Positions 54,556 through 62,785 of a stretch of 64,000 nucleotides of DNA are shown here, piece after piece. Made by a program: the position numbers and the translations under genes. Source of the DNA: Secundilactobacillus mixtipabuli (lineage in GTDB: Bacteria > Bacillota > Bacilli > Lactobacillales > Lactobacillaceae). The stretch covers positions 1 through 64,000 of the forward strand of contig NZ_BCMF01000001.1 of the NCBI RefSeq assembly GCF_002217925.1, in the 5' to 3' direction. Position 1 is the first letter of the stretch. Every line of letters begins with the position of its first letter. The notes below the pieces were generated by a model, which ran no database searches, was not told where the DNA came from, and worked only from the letters and a program-made list of their open reading frames with translations.

Positions 54556-54806
54556 CAACTGTTCCGCCTTACTGAATTTAATCACCAAGGTGAGGTGTCC
54601 CCATATTATACGGGATGGCTTTATCCTCAAAAGCCTTTTAATGAAATTCATATAAATCACTACTTATAAGCTATAAGATGATACGGAAAATTTAACGTCA
54701 AACTTTAAATTTGTTAAATCTATTATCAGACTTATAAGAATACGGAATAGTATAGAGAAGACCACTTTACAAGGATTTATATCCTTTATAGCAAAACAGT
54801 TACTGT

Positions 54807-55895
54807 TCATCCCTCCTTATTCGGATAATGACGGTTGGTCTCACCTACGTACTCAGAAGATGGCCTAATCAAGCAGCCCTCTGTCTGCTGTTCAATCACA
54901 TGAGCCAGCCAGCCGGCTGTCCGACAGGCCGCAAACATCATGGTGAACGTCTTTTTATCAAGATTAAAGCAGTGATAAATCAGGGCTGTGTAGTAGTCAA
55001 CGTTAGGATGAAGATGGGTTTTCTTAAACATGTACTCGCGGATTTGTTCCTGCAAAGCGAAATACTCATCATTACCCGTTTCCTGTGAGATTTTTTGGGC
55101 AATTACCCGCAAAATGACGGCACGGGGATCGCCATCCTTATAGATTCGGTGACCAAAGCCCATGATTTTTCGGCCGCGTGCCATTTGCTCATTAACATAG
55201 CCAACCGGATCCTGGCCGGTTTCGCGAATGGCCTCAAGCATTTCAAAAACCCTTTCATTGGCGCCACCATGCAGCGGCCCTTTTAAGGCACAAACCGCTG
55301 CGGTAAGACATGAATAGTCATCAGATTTGGTAGAAGCAACCACCCGGGCGGTGAAAGTTGATGCATTAAATTCGTGATCAGCATGCAGCACCATGACCGT
55401 ATTAAACATTTTAACGCGTTCAGCTGTCGGCTGCTCACCAGAAAATAAGTAGACAAAGTTTTTAACAACACCCCAGTTTTGATTGGCCTGTTCAATTGGC
55501 TTGCCATCCCGAATTCGGATAATTGCGGCAATCGCCGTCAGCATCTTGGCTAAAATTCGTGGCGGATCATCGCGCTTAACATCATTAGTCGTCCCCAGAA
55601 GCGAAACCGTCGTTCTCAAAATACTCATTGGGTGTTGCGGCTCCTTGGCGATCCTAGCAATCAATTGAACGGTATGATCAGGCAAAACCATTTCAGAGAC
55701 CAACCGTTTTCGAAAAGCAGTCAGTTCGTCGGAGCTGGGCAGCCGCGTATGCCAAAGTAGGAAAACCACTTCTTCAAATGAGGCGTCTTTCAACTCTTTA
55801 ATGGGGTAGCCTGCGTAAGTTAAAACTGCATTTTTGGTTGAACTGACTTTAGTCTGATCGACAACGACGCCAGCTAACCCTTTTGGTAATTTCAT
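54807..55895 (-). CDS. gltA: Citrate synthase
   Basis: It condenses acetyl-CoA and oxaloacetate to citrate. The catalytic histidines are in LKGPLHGGANERVFEML and MGFGHRIYKDGDPR. The 362-residue length and start KLPKGLAGVVVDQTKVSS fit the Gram-positive CitZ/CitA type. ATG follows GAGG with 7 bp spacing. It lies 23 bp after acnA. Beyond its stop a short hairpin (AAGGATATAAATCCTT) marks the edge of the inserted element region. Confidence 0.95.
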   Translation of the reverse strand: MKLPKGLAGVVVDQTKVSSTKNAVLTYAGYPIKELKDASFEEVVFLLWHTRLPSSDELTAFRKRLVSEMVLPDHTVQLIARIAKEPQHPMSILRTTVSLLGTTNDVKRDDPPRILAKMLTAIAAIIRIRDGKPIEQANQNWGVVKNFVYLFSGEQPTAERVKMFNTVMVLHADHEFNASTFTARVVASTKSDDYSCLTAAVCALKGPLHGGANERVFEMLEAIRETGQDPVGYVNEQMARGRKIMGFGHRIYKDGDPRAVILRVIAQKISQETGNDEYFALQEQIREYMFKKTHLHPNVDYYTALIYHCFNLDKKTFTMMFAACRTAGWLAHVIEQQTEGCLIRPSSEYVGETNRHYPNKEG

Positions 55896-55918
55896 TTAAT
55901 CACCTCTGATTTCCAAAC

Positions 55919-58543
55919 TCAATCGCTACTTTCAGCTGATACTTTATTGGTGACGATCATCGGCATGATGCCGCCATTCTTGTAATAGGTCCAATCTGTT
56001 GGGGTATCGAAACGAACGGTGGTATCAAATTGAGTTTGTTGCCCATTCTTCTCAGCGGTTACGTGAGCAACCTGTCCGTCGAGCTCAATTGTGAAAACTT
56101 CGGTGCCATCTAAGCCAAGCGATTCTGCGGTCTGACCCGGTTGATACTGCAACGGGACAACCCCCATCATGGCTAAATTAGCGCGGTGAATCCGTTCAAA
56201 GCTTTCCGCAATGATGGCTTTAACGCCCAGAAGTTTAACGCCCTTAGCTGCCCAGTCGCGAGAGGAACCCATCCCGTAATCCTTACCAGCCAGTACGACA
56301 AGTCCTGTATGGTCAGCATGATATTTTTGAGCTGCCTCAAAAATGGTGGTTTCTTCGTTAGTCGGTAAGTAGCGGGTAAAACCACCCGTTTTATCAGGGG
56401 TCAGCTGGTTTCGTAGCCGGATGTTCGCCAGTGTCCCACGCATCATCACTTCATGATTACCACGCCTTGAACCGTATGAATTAAAGTCTTTTGTAGCAAT
56501 GCCCTTGGAGGTTAGATACCGGCCAGCAGGTGTTTGCGACCCAATAAATCCAGCTGGAGAAATATGGTCCGTGGTGATCGAATCACCTAGTTTAGCCAGC
56601 ACCCGCAAACCAGTAAGCTTTTGACTGCCCGCCTGATCATCGAAAAATGGTGGCGAAGCAATATAAGTTGAGTTGCTATCCCATTGATACGTTGGTGATT
56701 CAGGTGCCGGTAATTTGTCCCAGGTCATATTTTGACTCAAAATGGATTGATAGTTCTTTTGAAACTCTTTCGGTTTTAAATACTGCTGTTCAAGTTGCGT
56801 AACTTCAGCATCTTTGGGCCACAAGTCTTTCAAATAAACTGGGGAACCATCCTTAGAAGTTCCCACTGGCTGCTTTGTGAGATCAATATCACACGTCCCT
56901 GCTAACGCATAAATGACGACCAGCGGTGGCGACGCTAAATACGTATCTTTAATGAGTGGATTGACCCGGCCTTCAAAGTTCCGGTTGCCGCTTTCCACTG
57001 CCGCAATCGGGTATGGGTCTTTAGTCAGCCGTGTTTGCAGATCTTCTTTTAGCTGACCTGAATTACCAATGCAAGTGGTACAGCCGTATCCGACCAAGTT
57101 GAAGCCTAACTGATCTAAATAAGGCTGCAGGCCGGCAGCAGCCAAATACTGCGTCACCACCCGAGAACCAGGAGCCAACGACGTTTTGACGTAACCGGGT
57201 ACTTTTAGCCCTAATTCAACCGCCTTTTTGGCAATTAATCCGGCCGCTAACAGCACTTTAGGATTAGAGGTATTGGTACAGCTCGTAATTGCCGCAATGC
57301 CAATCGAGCCAGCACGAATATTGAATTGCTGACCGTCAACTGCTACCGGATAATCAGGCAGTTCTCGCCGATCGTCAAACTGTTTGGGCATATCTTTCAG
57401 GTAAACCGTGTCCTGTGGTCGGTTAGGCCCCGCTAGACTGCTTTGCACACTGCTCAAATCCAGCGATTCATTTTCACTATAATCAGGCACCACCTGAGCG
57501 TTATAAAATAAGTGATTCGTTCTTGAATAATTTTCCACTAAATCAATTTGTGACGCTGACCGATTGGTTAATTTTAAATAATCAATGGTTTGCTGATCGA
57601 TTGGGAAGAAACCGCACGTTGCACCATACTCTGGTGCCATGTTGGCAATTGTTGCCCGATAGGCAAGCGGCAAACTTTGAGCACCTTCACCGTAAAATTC
57701 CACAAATTTACCAACCACGTTGTGTTCGCGTAAGAGATGGGTCAGTGTCAATGCTAGATCAGTAGCTGTAATGCCTTCACCTAATCTGCCAGTAAGCTTC
57801 ACACCAACTACTTTTGGCATCGGCATATAAGTAGCCTCGCCTAACATGCTGGATTCAGCTTCAATGCCGCCAACCCCCCAGCCGAGAACACCTAGTCCGT
57901 TAATCATCGTCGTGTGAGAATCGGTCCCCACCAATGTATCTGGAAAAGCCAGGTAACTGCCATCCGTTAATTTTTTAGCGTGAATGACGTCTGCTAGGTA
58001 CTCCAAGTTGACCTGGTGAATGATCCCGGTGTCAGGCGGAATAACGGTTAAATTTTCAAAGCTGTTTTGTGCCCACTTTAGGAAAGTGTACCGTTCACGG
58101 TTGCGTTTGAATTCCTGTTGGATATTAAAAGCGAATGCCGCCGCATTGCCAGCACGGTCAACTTGAACCGAATGATCGATCACCAGATGGACCGGTACTT
58201 CTGGATTAATTGCGTTCACATTGCCGCCTTGTTTGGCAACTTCATCACGCATTGCAGCCAAATCGACTAGCGCTGGAACACCCGTGAGATCTTGCAGAAT
58301 CACTCTTTCCGGCTGGTGGGGAATGTCAACATCATGATGCTGATCCCAATTTTTAAATGCCGCGAGAACCTTCTCTCGCTCAGGTTTCTGATCCGCATGT
58401 CGTAACGCTTCTTCCAGCAAAATTCGAATAGTGTAAGGAAGCGATTCAACACTTCCCCCATGATCTTTCAAATATGCGTCAATATTGTAAAACCAGTATG
58501 AACCAGCATCTAAACTAAGCTGTTGCCGGTATGATTTATTCAT
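55919..58543 (-). CDS. acnA: Aconitate hydratase
   Basis: It isomerises citrate to isocitrate with a [4Fe-4S] cluster. The cluster cysteines are in AITSCTNTSNP and GCTTCIGNSG. C-terminal GKDYGMGSSRDWAAKG is the swivelling-domain substrate motif. I set the start at ATG 58543 (NKSYRQQLSLDAG), since GGTGG is 7 bp upstream, giving 874 residues; a longer reading from 58576 has no ribosome binding site. It is the first gene of the citrate-to-2-oxoglutarate unit. Confidence 0.96.
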   Translation of the reverse strand: MNKSYRQQLSLDAGSYWFYNIDAYLKDHGGSVESLPYTIRILLEEALRHADQKPEREKVLAAFKNWDQHHDVDIPHQPERVILQDLTGVPALVDLAAMRDEVAKQGGNVNAINPEVPVHLVIDHSVQVDRAGNAAAFAFNIQQEFKRNRERYTFLKWAQNSFENLTVIPPDTGIIHQVNLEYLADVIHAKKLTDGSYLAFPDTLVGTDSHTTMINGLGVLGWGVGGIEAESSMLGEATYMPMPKVVGVKLTGRLGEGITATDLALTLTHLLREHNVVGKFVEFYGEGAQSLPLAYRATIANMAPEYGATCGFFPIDQQTIDYLKLTNRSASQIDLVENYSRTNHLFYNAQVVPDYSENESLDLSSVQSSLAGPNRPQDTVYLKDMPKQFDDRRELPDYPVAVDGQQFNIRAGSIGIAAITSCTNTSNPKVLLAAGLIAKKAVELGLKVPGYVKTSLAPGSRVVTQYLAAAGLQPYLDQLGFNLVGYGCTTCIGNSGQLKEDLQTRLTKDPYPIAAVESGNRNFEGRVNPLIKDTYLASPPLVVIYALAGTCDIDLTKQPVGTSKDGSPVYLKDLWPKDAEVTQLEQQYLKPKEFQKNYQSILSQNMTWDKLPAPESPTYQWDSNSTYIASPPFFDDQAGSQKLTGLRVLAKLGDSITTDHISPAGFIGSQTPAGRYLTSKGIATKDFNSYGSRRGNHEVMMRGTLANIRLRNQLTPDKTGGFTRYLPTNEETTIFEAAQKYHADHTGLVVLAGKDYGMGSSRDWAAKGVKLLGVKAIIAESFERIHRANLAMMGVVPLQYQPGQTAESLGLDGTEVFTIELDGQVAHVTAEKNGQQTQFDTTVRFDTPTDWTYYKNGGIMPMIVTNKVSAESSD

Positions 58544-58674
58544 CAACGAGCCACCGTCCTTCACACATGCAAACAAATTGTTAATTAGCCATTAGTAAAA
58601 TCCGAATATTTTCCATATCTCCAATTAGATTGTTAGCAGCTTATTTTATTTTAATGATATTCTCATTTATATTT

Positions 58675-58703
58675 AATCTAACGTCACACTGGTTTTGTGT
58701 CAA
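58675..58703 (-). promoter_or_regulatory. acnA-gltA promoter
   Basis: The minus strand has consensus TTGACA (58698-58703), a 17-bp spacer and TAGATT (58675-58680). The 131-bp leader to the start codon is AT-rich with no clear structure. Confidence 0.72.
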
Positions 58704-58775
58704 GGGTTATTGCATAATTATCTGGTTCACTGGCTAAAAATAAATAGTTACGGTTTTAACTCTGCTTTGGAACGC

Positions 58776-58808
58776 AAAAAGCACCCAGATGATGATCATC
58801 TGGGTGCT
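58776..58808 (-). terminator. Terminator of the unknown gene at 58859
   Basis: AGCACCCAGATGAT pairs with its exact complement, and a T run follows on the minus strand. Confidence 0.9.
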
Positions 58809-58858
58809 AATACAAGTTAGTATTCAATTAGACAAAACAATTTATTATCATCCGCAGT

Positions 58859-59599
58859 TTACGAATGAAGTTTATCATCAAATTTAACCTGAGACGTAAC
58901 GTTTTCACTGTCAATCAATTCAAGCTTGATTCCCTTTTTAATGAGTTTAGCGCGGCCAGCAGTAACAAAGCGGTCACGAACTTCTGCCTTCGTAAAATCA
59001 ATAACTTGAACAAATAATTGATTCAACAATTGCAGTGCAGCTTCACTATTGCTCAACCCCGTTGCCAACTTTTCGTCTTTGACGGCGTTATATTTTAACG
59101 TTTCAAACTTCAGTTTATTTTTCACGATTTTCATTCTGGAAAAATCATAGATACCATTCTGACGGAGCACGAAATGATAGAGTTCTCGTTTTGTCCGCTG
59201 GAAGGCTTCAAACTGCGTCCCCTTATAAATGAAAACGTACTCGCTTTTGCCGGCTTTTGTCTTCAAGACGTTACCTTCATGTAACGTAAAGTTGCGAAGA
59301 TTTTCGTATGAACCGGTGGATAAATTGATTTGATCATCAAAAAAATCAGCGGAGAAACCGGAACCCACATCAAAATCAATGGAAACACTCGTCGCCCGTT
59401 TTTTATCGTGAGCAACAAATATTTCACTGTCGTCATAAGGCATCCGAAAAGTACCGTCCAAGTCAATATCTTGAACATCACTTAACCGCTTAGCAAAGGT
59501 CGCTTTAGATGGTTCAGTTCGATCAATAATTTTTGCAAACTTATAACCCTTTTGATGCTTAATAATTGGGATTGTTAACGTTTCAACATTACTTGCCAT
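58859..59599 (-). CDS. Unknown soluble protein, 246 residues
   Basis: No family is recognised. It has no signal peptide or membrane span and is rich in charged residues and beta-prone segments (TSVSIDFDVGSGFSADFF, SEYVFIYKGTQFEAF), with a more helical C-terminal half. The start MASNVETL at 59599 follows GAAGGA with 8 bp spacing; a longer reading from 59626 adds nine residues. It is monocistronic with a strong terminator. Confidence 0.65.
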   Translation of the reverse strand: MASNVETLTIPIIKHQKGYKFAKIIDRTEPSKATFAKRLSDVQDIDLDGTFRMPYDDSEIFVAHDKKRATSVSIDFDVGSGFSADFFDDQINLSTGSYENLRNFTLHEGNVLKTKAGKSEYVFIYKGTQFEAFQRTKRELYHFVLRQNGIYDFSRMKIVKNKLKFETLKYNAVKDEKLATGLSNSEAALQLLNQLFVQVIDFTKAEVRDRFVTAGRAKLIKKGIKLELIDSENVTSQVKFDDKLHS

Positions 59600-59751
59600 A
59601 TGCTTCATCCTTCTTAATAAAATCATGGTTGTTATTTGCCATTAGTCAAATTAATCTTTCTCAATTAAGCGTAGCACATAGCAGCCGCAATTAACACCGG
59701 CAATCGGTCATAGCCACGGTCAATATAATTAAGCTAAAATTAGAATTTGAT

Positions 59752-59779
59752 TTGACAATTCACATTTACGTGATATTAT
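59752..59779 (+). promoter_or_regulatory. Promoter of the T-box-panE unit
   Basis: TTGACA (59752-59757), a 16-bp spacer and TATTAT (59774-59779) lie just before the T-box leader. Confidence 0.72.
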
Positions 59780-59786
59780 AGGGTCA

Positions 59787-60054
59787 ACTTGATAAGCAAA
59801 TGCGTTAACGAGGACAACGTTGGTACACCTTCAGCGAGTTCGGTTTGGTGTAAGCGAACAATCGTACCGGCAAATCACCTCCAGGCATTTTTGATGAACG
59901 GTGACTAGTAATCAAAAGCGGAGTCAATCTCCGATATCAACTTGGATCTGTGCTTGCAGATCGTAAGTTCTACTTGGTGACGAGTAGAAAACATAAAGGT
60001 GGTATCGCATACGTGCCCTTTAAGTCAGAGATGGCTTAAAGGGCTTTTTTGCTT
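59787..60054 (+). promoter_or_regulatory. T-box riboswitch, predicted isoleucine specificity
   Basis: The leader ends with AGGTGGTATCGCA (59998-60010), a T-box motif, and a terminator (CCCTTTAAG / CTTAAAGGG, then T run, to 60051). In stem I the base AAATGC/GCATTT (59798-59803 and 59885-59890), GAGG/CCTC (59810-59813 and 59878-59881) and GTTGGTAC/GTACCGGC (59819-59826 and 59864-59871) pair. They leave AAATCA in the specifier loop. The codon is then ATC (59874-59876), followed by A, which fits isoleucine. The UGGU of the T-box agrees with a discriminator A. Confidence 0.82.
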
Positions 60055-60090
60055 TCAAATTAAAAATACATATCTAAAGGGGTAATACAT

Positions 60091-61107
60091 ATGAAATTCA
60101 CAGTTGTTGGTTCAGGTGCAATGGGTTTACGTTATGGTGTTTTGCTACAGGATGCTGGTAATGAAGTTGATTTTGTTGATGGCTGGAAGCCCCACGTTGA
60201 AAAAATGCGTGAACAAGGCGGCGTTTATGTCTCTCGGGATCACGAAGACAAACATCTCGTACCCGTAAACGTCTACTATCCAGAAGAATATGATGGCAAC
60301 CCTGATTGCTACATCTTCTTCCTCAAGCAGATGCAGTTAACTGATATGTTGAAGCGTTGCGAACACTTCTTCAAGCCTAATCAATACGCCTTCACTTGCA
60401 TGAACGGCATGGGCCACGTTGAAAAGCTGCTGAAGTACTTCAAGCCTGAAAAACTGGTTGCTGGTACTGCCCTCGTTGCCACCGTTTTAAACGGTCCTGG
60501 CGACGTGGACTTTATCGGTAAACGTGGTGCTGGGTCAATGAACTTAGCTAACTACACCGAAAAACCAGATGATTTCACACACAAGCTGGTTGAACAACTT
60601 GATAAAGCCCAGTTCCATCCCAACCTCACCACTAATTTCCGTGGGACTTTGATGGCCAAAGTGGTCTTTAACTCTGTTGTTAACACCCTTTGCACCATGT
60701 TTGAAATGACGATGGGTGAATATGCTGCCTACGATGGCGCCGATGAAATGAGCCAACAACTCATTGATGAAGCCTATGATGTGTGTGAACGCGATGGTGT
60801 CCAGATGCTCAATACGCGTAAGGAAGAACTGGACAGCATCAACTACGTTTCTAAAGTGGCTAACCCACTTCACTACCCATCAATGTATCAAGACATGCAT
60901 AACTACCGGCCAACTGAAGTTGATTACATCAACGGCTACCTCGTTAAAATGGGTCAAAAGCACAACTACAACGCCAAGACCCATGCCTTCCTCACTCACG
61001 AAGTTCATTTGGCAGAACTTGGTAAGCAACGTGAACTTAAGCAGATGCGTGAAGAAGAAGCTGCTCCTGAAACAGTTGTTGAAAACCAGCGGGTTGCTGG
61101 GAGATAG
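60091..61107 (+). CDS. panE: Ketopantoate reductase family protein (PanE / D-2-hydroxyacid dehydrogenase)
   Basis: The 338-residue NAD(P)H-dependent enzyme has the Rossmann motif VVGSGAMGLRYG at the N-terminus, CMNGMGHVEKL in the middle and the ApbA C-terminal region with the catalytic lysine in LMAKVVFNSVVNTLCTM. In lactic acid bacteria related PanE proteins reduce branched 2-keto acids (from Ile, Leu, Val) to D-2-hydroxy acids. The isoleucine-type T-box fits a role in branched-chain keto or hydroxy acid exchange better than in pantothenate synthesis. ATG follows AAGGGG. It is monocistronic. Confidence 0.85.
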   Translation: MKFTVVGSGAMGLRYGVLLQDAGNEVDFVDGWKPHVEKMREQGGVYVSRDHEDKHLVPVNVYYPEEYDGNPDCYIFFLKQMQLTDMLKRCEHFFKPNQYAFTCMNGMGHVEKLLKYFKPEKLVAGTALVATVLNGPGDVDFIGKRGAGSMNLANYTEKPDDFTHKLVEQLDKAQFHPNLTTNFRGTLMAKVVFNSVVNTLCTMFEMTMGEYAAYDGADEMSQQLIDEAYDVCERDGVQMLNTRKEELDSINYVSKVANPLHYPSMYQDMHNYRPTEVDYINGYLVKMGQKHNYNAKTHAFLTHEVHLAELGKQRELKQMREEEAAPETVVENQRVAGR

Positions 61108-61116
61108 TTAATCATC

Positions 61117-61156
61117 AAAAAAGATGAATCCTAACGAGCGGATTCATCTTTTTTTG
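61117..61156 (+). terminator. panE terminator
   Basis: AAGATGAATCC pairs with GGATTCATCTT, followed by a run of T. Confidence 0.92.
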
Positions 61157-61242
61157 TGCCTTCAGTATAAATCAGCCTGTTTTCCGTGGTATTCTTTTAG
61201 GTGAATTAGCACGGTTATTTCCGGAATAAAGGAGGAACTTAA

Positions 61243-62148
61243 ATGCATTTAACGAGATTACTGCACATTCAAAATCCCATCATTCAAGGCTCAATGGCTA
61301 GGATCTCCACGCCAGCCTTGGTTATTGCCGTAAGTGAAGCTGGCGGGTTAGGCGTTCTCACTACCACTGGTGCCACTGCCGAATCACTTCAACAGGACTT
61401 GAAAACGATTCGGGCTGCAACTAAAAAGTCCTTTGGTGTTAATTTGATGCTGCAGCAACCCAACATCGCTGAACTCCTGCCCGTACTGCAAGCTGATCCA
61501 GTTCCCGTTGTCTTTACGAGTGCTGGCAACCCCGCCCCGTTTATGAAAGAGCTGCTGGGCCTTGGCACTAAAGTGATTCCCGTCATTCCAAACGTTAAAA
61601 TTGCTAAAAAGATGATGGCCCTTGGTGCATCCGCAATTGTTGCGGAAGGTTTAGAATCCGGTGGTCATATCGGGACTGAAACCACGATGGCGTTGGTACC
61701 GCAAGTTGTTGCAGCGGTCACTATTCCAGTCATTGCTGCTGGTGGTATTGGGACTGCTGCTGGGGTAAAGGCTGCCTTTGCTTTAGGTGCCAGTGGTGTG
61801 CAGGTTGGGACTGCCTTTTTAGCTGCCGAGCAAACACCCGTCCATAATAATTACAAACAAATGGTGATTCAAGCCGATGATAATGGTACAGTAGTTACCG
61901 GAACTGGTGGCGATCGGGTGCGCGGTTTAAAAAACGCGCTCACTGAAAAACTACTGGCCACTACTGATCCCGCAACGTTTGAGCAATTATCAAGGGGCTC
62001 ACTGCAACGTGCCATTGAGGGTGATGTGGATCGTGGCAGTTTCATGGCTGGCCAGATTGCCGGTGCAATTCACGAAATTCGCCCCGCAAAGGCCATTGTC
62101 ACTGAGCTGGCTAAAGGCGTTCCAACCATTATCGAAGACTTATTTTAA
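61243..62148 (+). CDS. fabK: FabK-type enoyl-ACP reductase / nitronate monooxygenase family
   Basis: The 301-residue FMN protein has a TIM-barrel fold. IIQGSMARISTPALVIAVSEAGGLGVL at the N-terminus binds FMN. ESGGHIGTETTMALVPQV and PVIAAGGIGTAAGVKAAFALGASGVQVGTAFL are the FabK signatures. FabK reduces enoyl-ACP with NADH and is unrelated to FabI. A nitronate monooxygenase role cannot be excluded, as both share the fold. ATG follows GGAGG. A deformylase-like gene follows after 18 bp in the same unit. Confidence 0.85.
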   Translation: MHLTRLLHIQNPIIQGSMARISTPALVIAVSEAGGLGVLTTTGATAESLQQDLKTIRAATKKSFGVNLMLQQPNIAELLPVLQADPVPVVFTSAGNPAPFMKELLGLGTKVIPVIPNVKIAKKMMALGASAIVAEGLESGGHIGTETTMALVPQVVAAVTIPVIAAGGIGTAAGVKAAFALGASGVQVGTAFLAAEQTPVHNNYKQMVIQADDNGTVVTGTGGDRVRGLKNALTEKLLATTDPATFEQLSRGSLQRAIEGDVDRGSFMAGQIAGAIHEIRPAKAIVTELAKGVPTIIEDLF

Positions 62149-62166
62149 GAAGGAGTTTCCTATTTT

Positions 62167-62577
62167 ATGATCAAAGAAATTAACCATAACCAAGCGTTCC
62201 TCTCCCGGAAGGCAACTCGGGCCACTGAAGCGGACGCTGCTGCCGTAACCGATCTCGTTGATACTTTAAAGGCAAACACCAATCGAGCCGTGGGCTTAGC
62301 TGCAAACATGATTGGCGTTAATAAACGGATCATCGTGATTCAGCTTGGGGTCCTTTCCATCCCCATGATCAATCCGGAAATTACCAAGAAAAGTAGCCCT
62401 TACGAAGCTACTGAAGGCTGTTTATCACTGGAAGGCCAGCGGACAACCACCCGTTATAAAACCATCGAAGTCACCTACCAGGATCAAAGTTTTAAGTCGC
62501 ATACGCAGACTTTTAAAGATTTTACTGCTCAAATTATTCAGCATGAGGTTGATCATACGAACGGAATTTTGATTTAG
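62167..62577 (+). CDS. Peptide deformylase-like protein with altered motif 1
   Basis: The 136-residue protein has the three PDF motifs in modified form. Motif 1 reads GLAANMIG, with methionine where true deformylases have the catalytic glutamine. Motif 2, EGCLSL, keeps the metal cysteine. Motif 3, QHEVDH, keeps the metal histidines and glutamate. It is also shorter than Def (~185 residues). It may be a paralogue with changed activity. ATG follows AAGGAG at long spacing. A housekeeping def is expected elsewhere. Confidence 0.85.
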   Translation: MIKEINHNQAFLSRKATRATEADAAAVTDLVDTLKANTNRAVGLAANMIGVNKRIIVIQLGVLSIPMINPEITKKSSPYEATEGCLSLEGQRTTTRYKTIEVTYQDQSFKSHTQTFKDFTAQIIQHEVDHTNGILI

Positions 62578-62616
62578 ATCAGAGCGCAGAGTAACTCGGG
62601 TTGATTCCAGAATATA

Positions 62617-62656
62617 AGAAGAAAAGCACTGAGAAATTTTTCTCGGTGCTTTTATT
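62617..62656 (+). terminator. Terminator after the deformylase-like gene, with family 1 left-arm relic
   Basis: AAAAGCAC.GAGAAA pairs with TTTCTC.GTGCTTTT, followed by a T-rich tail. The preceding 62591-62616 (AACTCGGG, TTGATTCCAGAATATAA) matches the left arm of the family 1 repeats at 19267 and 48214, but the right arm is mostly lost. Confidence 0.8.
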
Positions 62657-62679
62657 TTTATATTGACTAAACGCGTTCA

Positions 62680-62777
62680 GAAAGTCTGCTCCCTGCCACC
62701 TAAGGGGCCTCAGCACAAAATCCAAGACCAGGATTTCATGCTGAGGCCCCTTAGGTTCTGGGAGCAACCCGACTTTC
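62680..62777. repeat. 98-bp palindromic element, family 2 copy C
   Basis: Outer arms GAAAGTC/GACTTTC and TGCTCC/GGAGCA enclose CCTAAGGGGCCTCAGC/GCTGAGGCCCCTTAGG and an apical AAATCC/GGATTT hairpin with loop AAGACCAG. It has the same length and loop as the copy at 34025-34122, but different, still complementary stem bases. It ends 9 bp from the stop codon of the oxidase gene. Confidence 0.8.
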
Positions 62778-62785
62778 TTCACGCT

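Noticed and set aside
54661-54806. A tnpA gene or left-end partner for the TnpB element
   Set aside because: The stretch has only AT-rich sequence and small hairpins; no Y1 transposase is encoded.
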